Shown here piece after piece: positions 25,180-33,199 of a stretch of 39,236 nt of DNA (its first letter is position 1; each line of letters starts with the position of its first letter). The position numbers and the translations under genes were made by a program. The DNA is from Streptosporangiaceae bacterium NEAU-GS5. GTDB lineage: Bacteria; Actinomycetota; Actinomycetes; Streptosporangiales; Streptosporangiaceae. The stretch spans positions 1-39,236 of the forward strand of contig JAGFNW010000056.1 of assembly GCA_017592665.1 (NCBI GenBank). Reading direction: 5' to 3'. Below the pieces are notes generated by a model, which did no database searches, was not told the origin of the DNA, and worked only from the letters and a program-made list of their open reading frames with translations.

Positions 25180-25270
25180 TTTATCCGTCAACGTCGGATT
25201 CGATCGCGAATGCCGTCGATCCGCGCGAAACTGCCACGGCCGAGTTCGTTTATACGTCAAACTATTGACG
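25180..25270. promoter_or_regulatory. Repeated TTTATNCGTCAA boxes and a CGTCAA palindrome (candidate Lrp operator)
   Basis: TTTATCCGTCAA (25180-25191) and TTTATACGTCAA (25249-25260) are near-identical copies 69 bp apart. The second continues into a perfect palindrome CGTCAAACTATTGACG (25255-25270). Read toward the aminotransferase gene each box is TTGACG followed by an A/T-rich ATAAA. The region is strikingly AT-rich for this genome, and its position just upstream of the Lrp-containing operon suggests an autoregulatory operator. Confidence 0.6.
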
Positions 25271-25389
25271 CTGGTCCGTATGGTATGTGAACCTCTGGCC
25301 AGGTTCCATGCACGCACTGGGCGGTTGACGGTCAGGGTCCCCACCTGATCGTGCATGGCGGTTGTTCCGTATCGAGAGGGAAACCGTCC

Positions 25390-28122
25390 ATGCGAAGAAA
25401 ACTCTTATCCGTGCTCGTGGTCGCCGCGGTCGCGCTTATCACGGCCGTGGTCCGGATGAATCCGGTCGCGGCCGTCTCCTCGGACCCGTACGCGTTCAAA
25501 GGCGTGAAGATCGGCGGCGGCGGGTTCGTCCCCGGCATCATCTTCAGCCCCGCACAGCAGAACCTGATCTACGCGCGGACCGACATCGGCGGCATGTACC
25601 GGTGGAACCAGACCAACCAGAGCTGGATCCCCCTGCTCGACTGGGTGGGATACGACAACTGGGGGTACAACGGCGTGGTCAGCGTCGCGCCCGACCCCTC
25701 CGACGCCAACAAGGTGTACGCGGCGGTCGGCATGTACACCAACGCGTGGGACCCGAACAACGGCGCCATCATCCGGTCGTCGAACAAGGGCGACACCTGG
25801 GCCGTCACCCCGCTGCCGTTCAAGCTCGGCGGCAACATGCCGGGCCGCGGCATGGGCGAGCGGCTCTCCGTGGACCCGAACAACGGCAACGTGATCTACT
25901 TCGGCGCGCCCAGCGGCCAGGGCCTGTGGCGGAGCACGAACGCCGGCGTCACCTGGGCGAAGGTGACCAGCTTCACCAACGTGGGCAACTACGTGCAGCA
26001 GGCCGGCGACGTCTACCTCGGCGACAACCAGGGCGTCCTCTGGGTGACCTTCGACAAGCGGACCGGCACGGCCGGCACCACCACTCAGACCATCTACGTG
26101 GGCGTGGCCGACAAGAACAACACGGTCTACCGCAGCACCAACGGCGGCTCCACCTGGACGGCGCTCGCCGGCACGCCCACCGGGTACATCGCGCACAAGG
26201 GCGTGCTCGACACGACCAACGGCTACCTGTTCATCTCCACCAGCGACACCGGCGGCCCCTATGACGGCGCCAAGGGCGACGTGTGGCGCTACGCCACCGC
26301 CACCGGCACGTGGACGCAGGTCAGCCCCGTCCCGTCCAGCTCGGCCGACGACTATCACGGCTACAGCGGCCTGACCCTCGACCGCCAGCATCCGGGCACG
26401 CTCATGGTGGCGGCGCAGATCTCCTGGTGGCCGGACGCCATCTTCTGGCGCAGCACCGACAGCGGCGCGACCTGGACCAAGGTGTGGGACTGGACGTCGT
26501 ACCCCAACCGGAGCTTCCGCTACAAGCAGGACATCACCGCGGCGCCCTGGCTGAACTTCGGGTTCACCCCGCAGCCGCCCGAGCTCACGCCCAAGCTCGG
26601 CTGGATGACCGAGTCCATGGAGATCGACCCGTTCAACTCCAACCGCATGATGTACGGCACGGGCGCCACGATCTACGGGACGACCGACCTCGGCCTGTGG
26701 GACACCGGCGGCCAGTTCACGCTCAAGCCGATGACCGCCGGCCTGGAGGAGACCGCGGTCCTCGACCTGATCAGCCCGCCCACCGGCGCCCCGCTGATCA
26801 GCGGTCTCGGCGACATCGCCGGCTTCCGGCACAACAACCTCGACGTCGTGCCGTCCACGCTGTTCACCCAGCCCGTCTTCACCTCCACCACCTCGCTCGA
26901 CTACGCCGAGACCAACCCGAGCGTGATGGTCAGGTCGGGCAACTTCGACGCCAACGCGACCACCCACCCCAACGACAAACACGTGGCGTTCTCCACCGAC
27001 GGCGGCTCGAACTGGTTCCAGGGCAGCGAGCCCGGCGGCGTCACCCAGGGCGGCACGGTCGCCGCGGCCGCCGACGGCAGCCGCTTCGTGTGGGCGCCGG
27101 GCAACCCGGGCCTCCAGGTCGTCTACTCGGTGGGCTTCGGCAACACCTGGTCCACCTCCACCGGCGTGCCGGCCAACGCGACCATCGAGTCGGACCGGGT
27201 CAACTCCCAGAAGTTCTACGCATTCAGCAACGGGACCTTCTACGTGAGCACCAACGGCGGGCAGACCTTCGCCGCGATCGCCGCGACCGGGCTGCCCACG
27301 ACCGGCGTGCACTACAAGGCCGTCCCCGGACGCGAGGGCGACATCTGGCTGGCCGGCGGCGCCACCGGCGCCACGTACGGCCTGTGGCACTCCACCAACT
27401 CGGGCGCGTCCTTCACCAAGATCGCCGCGCTGACCGAGGCCAACAGCGTGGGCTTCGGCAAGGCGGCGCCCGGCCAGACCTACCCGGCGCTCTACGTCAT
27501 CGGCAAGATCGACGGCGTGCGCGGCGCCTTCCGCTCCGACAACGGCGGCGGCGCCTGGCTGCGGATCAACGACGACCAGCACCAGTACGGCAACTGGGGC
27601 GAGGCCATCACCGGCGACCCGCGGATCTACGGCCGCGTCTACATCGGCACGAACGGCCGCGGCGTCATCTACGGCGACCGCACGGGCCCGGTGATCACGC
27701 CGTCGCCGACGCCCACACCCTCGAACAGCCCGTCGCCGTCACCCTCGCCCAGCCCGTCTCCCTCGCCATCGGTGAGCCCGTCGCCGTCGCCCTCGCCCAG
27801 CCCGACGGGCACCGGCAAGGCGTGCACGGCCACGTACGCCATCACCGGCTCGTGGCCCGGCGGCTTCAGCGCGACGGTGACCGTCAAGAACACCGGCAGC
27901 GTGGCGACCACGGCCTGGCAGGTGAAGTGGGCGTACGCCAACGGCCAGGTGATCACCTCGCTCTGGCAGGCGCTCTACACCCAGACCGGGGCGAACGTAA
28001 CAGTCAACAACGAGAGCTACAACGGGAGCCTGAGCGCAGGTAACACGACGTCGTTCGGCTTCAACGCGAGCTGGAACAACACGACCAACGCCGTGCCGGT
28101 AACCACTTGTACAGCGACATGA
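25390..28122 (+). CDS. Secreted GH74 xyloglucanase with CBM2 module
   Basis: 910 residues from ATG 25390, with GAGAGGG upstream. It has a signal peptide (1-~28), then a GH74 tandem seven-bladed propeller domain (~35-765). The two catalytic Asp of the family are visible: Asp65 in YARTDIGGMYRW and Asp602 in ESDRVNSQKFYAFSNG. A Pro/Ser linker covers ~770-810. The C-terminal ~100 residues are a cellulose-binding CBM2 (CTATYAITGSWPGGFSATVTV...PVTTCTAT, bracketed by the usual Cys pair). GH74 enzymes cleave the beta-1,4-glucan backbone of xyloglucan, and CBM2 targets plant cell wall. No sugar transporter or regulator gene is adjacent except the divergent aminotransferase operon. Confidence 0.96.
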   Translation: MRRKLLSVLVVAAVALITAVVRMNPVAAVSSDPYAFKGVKIGGGGFVPGIIFSPAQQNLIYARTDIGGMYRWNQTNQSWIPLLDWVGYDNWGYNGVVSVAPDPSDANKVYAAVGMYTNAWDPNNGAIIRSSNKGDTWAVTPLPFKLGGNMPGRGMGERLSVDPNNGNVIYFGAPSGQGLWRSTNAGVTWAKVTSFTNVGNYVQQAGDVYLGDNQGVLWVTFDKRTGTAGTTTQTIYVGVADKNNTVYRSTNGGSTWTALAGTPTGYIAHKGVLDTTNGYLFISTSDTGGPYDGAKGDVWRYATATGTWTQVSPVPSSSADDYHGYSGLTLDRQHPGTLMVAAQISWWPDAIFWRSTDSGATWTKVWDWTSYPNRSFRYKQDITAAPWLNFGFTPQPPELTPKLGWMTESMEIDPFNSNRMMYGTGATIYGTTDLGLWDTGGQFTLKPMTAGLEETAVLDLISPPTGAPLISGLGDIAGFRHNNLDVVPSTLFTQPVFTSTTSLDYAETNPSVMVRSGNFDANATTHPNDKHVAFSTDGGSNWFQGSEPGGVTQGGTVAAAADGSRFVWAPGNPGLQVVYSVGFGNTWSTSTGVPANATIESDRVNSQKFYAFSNGTFYVSTNGGQTFAAIAATGLPTTGVHYKAVPGREGDIWLAGGATGATYGLWHSTNSGASFTKIAALTEANSVGFGKAAPGQTYPALYVIGKIDGVRGAFRSDNGGGAWLRINDDQHQYGNWGEAITGDPRIYGRVYIGTNGRGVIYGDRTGPVITPSPTPTPSNSPSPSPSPSPSPSPSVSPSPSPSPSPTGTGKACTATYAITGSWPGGFSATVTVKNTGSVATTAWQVKWAYANGQVITSLWQALYTQTGANVTVNNESYNGSLSAGNTTSFGFNASWNNTTNAVPVTTCTAT

Positions 28123-28154
28123 CCTGACGTCCGCCGCGACGTACCCTCGATCAC

Positions 28155-30200
28155 GTGTCGATTGGGGTGCCGATTGGGGTGTACGTCGCGGCGGGCGACG
28201 CGCGCAGCAACAAAGGGGCCATCGCGCTCGGCCTGCTCGAACTGCTGTCCCGGCAGGTCGAGAGCGTCGGCGTGTTCCGCCCCGTGGTCCGTGCGGGCGG
28301 CGAGGACAATCTGATCCAGACCGCGCTCGCCCGCTTCCGGCTGCCGCTGCCGTACGAGGCCTGCGCCGGGGTCACGTACGAGGACGTGCACGCCGACCCC
28401 GAGCGGGCCGTCGCCGACATCGTGGCCCGCTATCGCGAGCTGGCCGCGCGCTGTGACGCGGTCGTCGCCATCGGCACCGACTACACCGACGTCGGCGCGC
28501 CGACCGAGTTCGAGTTCAACGCCCGGATCGCGGCCAACCTCGGCACCCCCGTGGTGAACGTGGTCAACGGCCTCGGCCGCACGGCGACGGAGATCACGGC
28601 CGCCATCGACGTCTCCTGCAAGGAGATCGTCCTCCAGCACGCCGGCATCCTGGCTGTGATGGTCACCCGGGCCGGCCCCGGCATCACCGTCGATCGTGAG
28701 CTCGCCTACGTCCTGCCCGAGGAGCGCCGCCTGTCGGCGCCCACGGTCGCCGACCTGATCGCCGGCTGCGACGGCCACCTGCTGCTCGGCGACGAGGGCC
28801 AGCTCGGGCGCGAGGTGTCCGGTCTGATGGTCGGGGCCATGTCGCTGCCCAACATCCTCGACCGGATCACCGAGGGCGTGGCCGTCATCGTGCCGGCCGA
28901 CCGCGGCGCCGAGCTGCTGCCCGGCCTGCTCGCGGCGCACCGGGCCCCCACCTTCCCGGCCCTTTCCGCGATCATCCTCAATGGTGGCATGGAGCTGCCG
29001 GCGACCATCCTCTGGCTGCTCAACGGCCTGGACGTGACACTGCCGATCATCACCTGCGGCGGCGACACCTTCCCCACCGCGACCCGGCTGTCGGCGGTCG
29101 AGGGCCGTTTCACGCCGGACGCCACCGCCAAGATCGAGACCGCGCTCGGCCACTTCGCGGCCAACGTCGACGGCCCGGCGCTGCTGTCGCGGCTGCGGGT
29201 GGCCCCGGCCGCCGCGGTCACGCCGCTGATGTTCGAGTTCGACCTGATCGAACGGGCAAGGTCCGCGCGGCGGCACATCGTCCTTCCCGAGGGCGACGAG
29301 CCGCGCATCCTGCGCGCCGCCGACACGCTGCTGCGACGCGGCGTGGCCGACCTCACGCTGCTCGGCGACGAGCGGAAGATCCGCACCATGGCCGCGCAGC
29401 TCGGCCTGGCCCTCGACGCGGCCCAGGTGATCAGCCCGTTCGACGAGGTCCTGCGGGACAAGTTCGCGGTCGAATACGCCCGGCTCCGCGCCCACAAGGG
29501 CGTCTCGGCCGAGCTGGCCCGCGACACCGTCACCGACGTGTCGTACTTCGGCACGATGATGGTCCACCTCGGCCTCGCCGACGGCATGGTCTCCGGCGCC
29601 GTGCACACCACCGCGCACACCATCCGCCCGGCCTTCGAGATCATCAAGACGAAGCCCGGCGTCGGCGTCGCGTCCAGCGTGTTCTTCATGTGCCTGGCCG
29701 ACCGCGTCCTGGTGTACGGCGACTGCGCCGTGGTCACCGATCCGACGGCCGAGCAGCTGGCCGACATCGCCATCTCCTCGTCGGTGACCGCGCGGGCCTT
29801 CGGGGTCGAGCCGCGCGTGGCCATGCTGTCGTATTCGACCGGCGACTCGGGCGCGGGCCCCGAGGTCGACAAGGTGCGCCTGGCCACGTCGATCGTCCGC
29901 CGGCTCCGCCCCGACCTGCTGGTCGAGGGGCCCATCCAATACGACGCCGCCGCCGAGCCGAGCGTCGCGCGCACCAAGATGCCGGACAGCCCGGTGGCCG
30001 GCCGGGCCACCGTGTTCGTGGTCCCCGACCTGAACACCGGCAACAACCTCTACAAGGCCGTGCAGCGCAGCGCGGGCGCCGTGGCCGTCGGGCCGGTCCT
30101 GCAGGGTCTGCGCAAGCCCGTCAACGACCTGTCGCGCGGCGCGACGGTCCAGGACATCGTCAACACCGTCGCCATCACCGCCATCCAGGCCGCAGGATAG
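28155..30200 (+). CDS. pta: Phosphate acetyltransferase
   Basis: About 681 residues, the long two-part form. The N-terminal domain is DRTGG/P-loop-like (GVYVAAGDARSNKGAIALGLLELL), with a DRTGG-type middle region, followed by the catalytic PTA_PTB domain from ~360 (HIVLPEGDEPRILRAADTLL...). Conserved stretches MVSGAVHTTAHTIRPAFEIIKTKPG, YGDCAVVTDPTAEQLADIAI and MLSYSTGDSGAGPEVDKV match catalytic and CoA-binding parts. It converts acetyl-CoA and phosphate to acetyl phosphate. The start is a GTG, and the first residues come from a duplicated ATTGGGGTG unit, so GTG 28155, 28167 or 28179 are all possible. ackA begins 6 nt after the stop. Confidence 0.97.
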   Translation: MSIGVPIGVYVAAGDARSNKGAIALGLLELLSRQVESVGVFRPVVRAGGEDNLIQTALARFRLPLPYEACAGVTYEDVHADPERAVADIVARYRELAARCDAVVAIGTDYTDVGAPTEFEFNARIAANLGTPVVNVVNGLGRTATEITAAIDVSCKEIVLQHAGILAVMVTRAGPGITVDRELAYVLPEERRLSAPTVADLIAGCDGHLLLGDEGQLGREVSGLMVGAMSLPNILDRITEGVAVIVPADRGAELLPGLLAAHRAPTFPALSAIILNGGMELPATILWLLNGLDVTLPIITCGGDTFPTATRLSAVEGRFTPDATAKIETALGHFAANVDGPALLSRLRVAPAAAVTPLMFEFDLIERARSARRHIVLPEGDEPRILRAADTLLRRGVADLTLLGDERKIRTMAAQLGLALDAAQVISPFDEVLRDKFAVEYARLRAHKGVSAELARDTVTDVSYFGTMMVHLGLADGMVSGAVHTTAHTIRPAFEIIKTKPGVGVASSVFFMCLADRVLVYGDCAVVTDPTAEQLADIAISSSVTARAFGVEPRVAMLSYSTGDSGAGPEVDKVRLATSIVRRLRPDLLVEGPIQYDAAAEPSVARTKMPDSPVAGRATVFVVPDLNTGNNLYKAVQRSAGAVAVGPVLQGLRKPVNDLSRGATVQDIVNTVAITAIQAAG

Positions 30201-30206
30201 ACACCT

Positions 30207-31385
30207 GTGACCCGTGTTCTGGTGCTCAACAGTGGATCCTCGTCGCTCAAATACCAGCTGATCGACATGCCGTCCGGCGGCCGCGCCGCGGCCGGCCTGG
30301 CCGAGCGGATAGGCCAGCGCGGCAGCCGCCTGGTGCACAACGGCGCCGAGATCCAGGCCGAGCTGCCCGACCTGCACCACGCCCTGGAAGCCGTGCTGAA
30401 GGCCTTCGCCGAGCGCGGCCCGGGCCTCGACCGGGTGGTCGCGGTGGGACATCGGGTCGTGCACGGCGGCACCAGGTTCAGCGCGCCCACCGAGATCGAC
30501 GACGCGGTCGAGGCGGCCATCGAGGAGCTCGCGCCGCTCGCCCCGCTGCACAATCCGGCCAACCTCGACGGCATCCGGCTCGCCAGGCGGGCCCTGCCGG
30601 ACGTGCCGCACGTGGCCGTCTTCGACACGGCCTTCCACCAGACGCTGCCGCCGCACGCCTACACCTACGCCGTGCCGCGCGAGTGGGAGGTGCGCAAGTT
30701 CGGCTTCCACGGCACCTCGCACGCCTATGTGTCGCGGCGCGCCGCCGAGCTGCTCGGCCGCCCCTACGAGGACGTGAACACGATCGTCCTGCACCTCGGC
30801 AACGGGTGCAGCGCGACCGCGGTGCGCGGCGGCCAAAGCGCCGACACCTCGATGGGCCTCACCCCGCTGGCCGGGCTGGTCATGGGCACCCGGTCGGGCG
30901 ACGTCGACCCGGCCCTCCCCGCCTACCTGGGCCGCACGCGCGGCATGGACGTCGCGCAGGTCGACGACGACCTCAACCGCGCCTCGGGCCTGCTCGCCCT
31001 GGCCGGCGCCATCGACCTTCGCGAGGTGTGGAAGCTGGTCGACTCGGGCGACCCGGATGCCCGCCTCGCCATGGACGTCTACGGCTATCGCCTGCGCGCC
31101 TACATCGGCGCCTACTACGCGGCCCTCGGCATCGTCGACGCCGTCGCGTTCACGGCCGGGGTCGGCGAGCACGACCCGCGCGTGCGGGCCCTGGCCCTGA
31201 CCGGCCTCGCGCGGCTCGGCATCGAGATCGACCCGCTGCGCAACGACGGCGCCTCGGCCGAGGTGTCGGCGAACGGGGCCGCCGTCATCTCGCCCGAAGG
31301 CGCCGAGGTGACGGTAATGGTCATCCCCACCGACGAGGAACTGGAGATCGCCCGCCAGACGCTGGCTATCCTCGGAGAGGGGTGA
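30207..31385 (+). CDS. ackA: Acetate kinase
   Basis: 392 residues from GTG 30207. Family motifs: RVLVLNSGSSSLKYQL (N-terminal ATP-binding), GHRVVHGG, FGFHGTSHAYVSRRAAELLG, HLGNGCSATAVRGGQSADTSMGLTPLAGLVMGTRSGDVDPAL and FTAGVGEHDPRVR. It transfers phosphate between acetyl phosphate and ADP, making ATP and acetate. Together with the adjacent pta gene it forms the acetate overflow and activation pathway. Length is slightly below the usual ~400 and no key residue is missing. The stop lies just before the next membrane-protein start and contributes its ribosome site. Confidence 0.98.
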   Translation: MTRVLVLNSGSSSLKYQLIDMPSGGRAAAGLAERIGQRGSRLVHNGAEIQAELPDLHHALEAVLKAFAERGPGLDRVVAVGHRVVHGGTRFSAPTEIDDAVEAAIEELAPLAPLHNPANLDGIRLARRALPDVPHVAVFDTAFHQTLPPHAYTYAVPREWEVRKFGFHGTSHAYVSRRAAELLGRPYEDVNTIVLHLGNGCSATAVRGGQSADTSMGLTPLAGLVMGTRSGDVDPALPAYLGRTRGMDVAQVDDDLNRASGLLALAGAIDLREVWKLVDSGDPDARLAMDVYGYRLRAYIGAYYAALGIVDAVAFTAGVGEHDPRVRALALTGLARLGIEIDPLRNDGASAEVSANGAAVISPEGAEVTVMVIPTDEELEIARQTLAILGEG

Positions 31386-31390
31386 TCTTT

Positions 31391-31771
31391 GTGACGGGGA
31401 ATGGCTGGCGTGACCGCGTCCGGGCGAATCCGGCCGGCCGGTTGACGCTGAAGATCGTGGTGGGGACCGTCGGCGCCGCGATGGTGATCGGCGGCCTGAT
31501 CCTGGTGCCCTTTCCCGGCCCCGGCTGGCTGATCGTCTTCCTCGGTCTCGCCCTGCTGGCCACCGAGTTCGCCTGGGCGCAGGGCGTGCTGGGGTTCGCG
31601 CGCCGCCAGGTCGGCGCGGCCACCGACTGGATCAAACGGCAGAGCTGGCCCATCCGGATCCTCGCGGGCGTGCTGACCGCCGCGCTCGCGCTGACCATCG
31701 TCTGGGCCTCGCTCAAGTTCACGATCGGCTTCGACCTGATCGACCAGGCCCGCCAGTTCGTCGACCGCTAG
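31391..31771 (+). CDS. PGPGW-motif membrane protein (TIGR02611-like)
   Basis: 126 residues from GTG 31391, with AGAGGGG 8 nt upstream. There are two hydrophobic helices around the conserved PFPGPGWLIVFLGLALLATEFAWA, the hallmark of the actinobacterial TIGR02611/PGPGW family. A third hydrophobic helix lies near the C-terminus (ILAGVLTAALALTIVWASL). The molecular role is unknown. It probably forms an operon with pta-ackA. The stop codon overlaps the stop of the convergent amidohydrolase within a shared CTAG, leaving no room for a terminator between them. Confidence 0.88.
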   Translation: MTGNGWRDRVRANPAGRLTLKIVVGTVGAAMVIGGLILVPFPGPGWLIVFLGLALLATEFAWAQGVLGFARRQVGAATDWIKRQSWPIRILAGVLTAALALTIVWASLKFTIGFDLIDQARQFVDR

Positions 31772-32952
31772 ACCTGGGCCAGGCGGCGTACGGCGAGCTC
31801 GGTGAAGACGGACGCGCCGTCGGCAAGGACGGCGTCGTCGAAGGCGGCCTCGGGGGAGTGGTTGGTGGGGGCGGTCGCCGGGTCGGCGTCCGGCGGGCAC
31901 GCGCCGAGCGCCAGGAACGCTCCCGGCACCTGGTCCAGCACCAGCGAGAAGTCCTCCGAGCCCGGATGCGGCCGGGGCATCGGGACATAGCGGCTGCCGC
32001 CCAGCGCCTCGCGCACGGTCTCGGCCGCGAAGGCGGCCTCCGTCTTGTCGTTCACCGTCACCGGGTAGCCGATGCCGAACTCGCAGTCGGCGGTCAGCCC
32101 ATGGGCGGACGCGATGCCCTGCGCGAGCCGTACGAGACCGTCGCGGATCTTGGTCCGGCTCTCCTTGGAGAACGTGCGGACGGTGGCCTCGAAGCGGGCG
32201 TCATCGGGGATGACGTTGTCGACCGTGCCGCCGTGGAAGCTGCCCACCGTGATCACGACCGGGTCGAAGACGTCGAAGGAGCGGGTCACGTACGTCTGCA
32301 TCTGCGAGACGATCTCGCAGCCGACCTGGATGGGGTCGAGCGCGCGGTGCGGCGAGGACCCGTGGCCGCCCCGGCCGCGCACGGTCACGTAGAACGTGTC
32401 GGCCGCCGCCAGCATGGGGCCGCCCTTGGTGAGGAACAGCCCGTTGGGGATCATCGTCGAGAACACGTGCATGCCATACGCGGCGACCACGCGCGATCCG
32501 GCGGCGTCCAGGACGCCCTCCTCGATCATGAGCCGCGCGCCCTCGTGGCCCTCCTCGCCCGGCTGGAACATGAAGACCACGTCACCGGCCAGGTCGGCGC
32601 GGCGCTCGGCCAGCAGCCGGGCCGCCCCCAGCAACATCGTCATGTGCAGGTCATGGCCGCAGGCGTGCATGCGCCCGTCGAAACGCGACCTGAAGGGGAC
32701 GTCGACCCGCTCGTGGACGGGCAGCGCGTCCATGTCGGCACGGAGCAGAACCGCGGGGCTGTGCTCCTGCGTGCGCGTCCCGCCACGCAGGACGGCCGTC
32801 ACCGAGCTCAGCCGCTCGCCTGTGGAGACCTCCAGCGGCAGCCCGTCGAGCGCCGCGAGCACCTTCTCCTGCGTACGCGGCAGGTCGAGCCCGATCTCGG
32901 GCTCTTTGTGCAGGTTGTGGCGTAGTTCGGCGAGCTCGTCAGTGAAGGTCAT
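31768..32952 (-). CDS. M20-family amidohydrolase (M20D, aminoacylase/hippurate hydrolase-like)
   Basis: 394 residues from ATG 32952, with AAGGATG upstream. Metal-binding motifs of M20D are in order: LLRADMDALPV, MHACGHDLHMTM (Cys98, His100), FQPGEEGHEGA (Glu133/134) and a late PHPGSEDFSLVL. The lid-domain segment VTVRGRGGHGSSPHRALDPI is typical. Members hydrolyse N-acyl amino acids such as hippurate or acetylated amino acids, and some act on indole-acetyl conjugates, so the precise substrate is open. It is cytoplasmic and stands as a single gene, with a divergent PucR-type regulator ~250 bp upstream that may control it. Confidence 0.93.
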   Translation of the reverse strand: MTFTDELAELRHNLHKEPEIGLDLPRTQEKVLAALDGLPLEVSTGERLSSVTAVLRGGTRTQEHSPAVLLRADMDALPVHERVDVPFRSRFDGRMHACGHDLHMTMLLGAARLLAERRADLAGDVVFMFQPGEEGHEGARLMIEEGVLDAAGSRVVAAYGMHVFSTMIPNGLFLTKGGPMLAAADTFYVTVRGRGGHGSSPHRALDPIQVGCEIVSQMQTYVTRSFDVFDPVVITVGSFHGGTVDNVIPDDARFEATVRTFSKESRTKIRDGLVRLAQGIASAHGLTADCEFGIGYPVTVNDKTEAAFAAETVREALGGSRYVPMPRPHPGSEDFSLVLDQVPGAFLALGACPPDADPATAPTNHSPEAAFDDAVLADGASVFTELAVRRLAQV

Positions 32953-33016
32953 GTCTCATCCTTATGGACGGTAGTGTCCAGAATCAAGAACGCCAGGTTA
33001 ACGAGGTCCTCAGTAC

Positions 33017-33098
33017 CGCTTGTCACGTGAACGCTTGTCACGTGAGTGCGCAATATGGGCCGACGAAATGTGCCGAACCGCACGAAGAATCGCACGTG
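33017..33098. promoter_or_regulatory. CACGTG operator-like sites between amidohydrolase and PucR genes
   Basis: CGCTTGTCACGTGA is repeated at 33017-33030 and 33032-33045, each holding a TCACGTGA palindrome. The two CACGTG centres are 15 bp apart. A third CACGTG lies at 33093-33098. All three lie in the divergent spacer, where a regulator of either gene would bind. Confidence 0.5.
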
Positions 33099-33119
33099 AC
33101 ATCGGTGTAACGTCCGCCT

Positions 33120-33160
33120 CACAGGTCCGCTTCACAGGCCCCGCTCCACAGGCCCGCCTC
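33120..33160. repeat. CACAGG(T/C)CCGC tandem repeat, three copies
   Basis: Three 13-14-bp units starting CACAGG occur at 33120, 33133 and 33147, in the leader just ahead of the PucR-type gene. No function can be assigned. They could be an RNA element or slippage product. Confidence 0.6.
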
Positions 33161-33199
33161 GCGGACCGCCACAGATCCTCGCCGCTCACGGGAGGCCGC

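Noticed and set aside
25405-27582. 725-codon minus-strand frame
   Set aside because: Antisense shadow of the GH74 gene, low-complexity Val/Gly/Arg/His composition.
28017-31172. 1051-codon open frame on the minus strand
   Set aside because: Antisense to pta-ackA in a frame kept open by GC-rich third positions. Its composition (His/Arg/Asp/Gly-rich) is not protein-like and it has no family motif.
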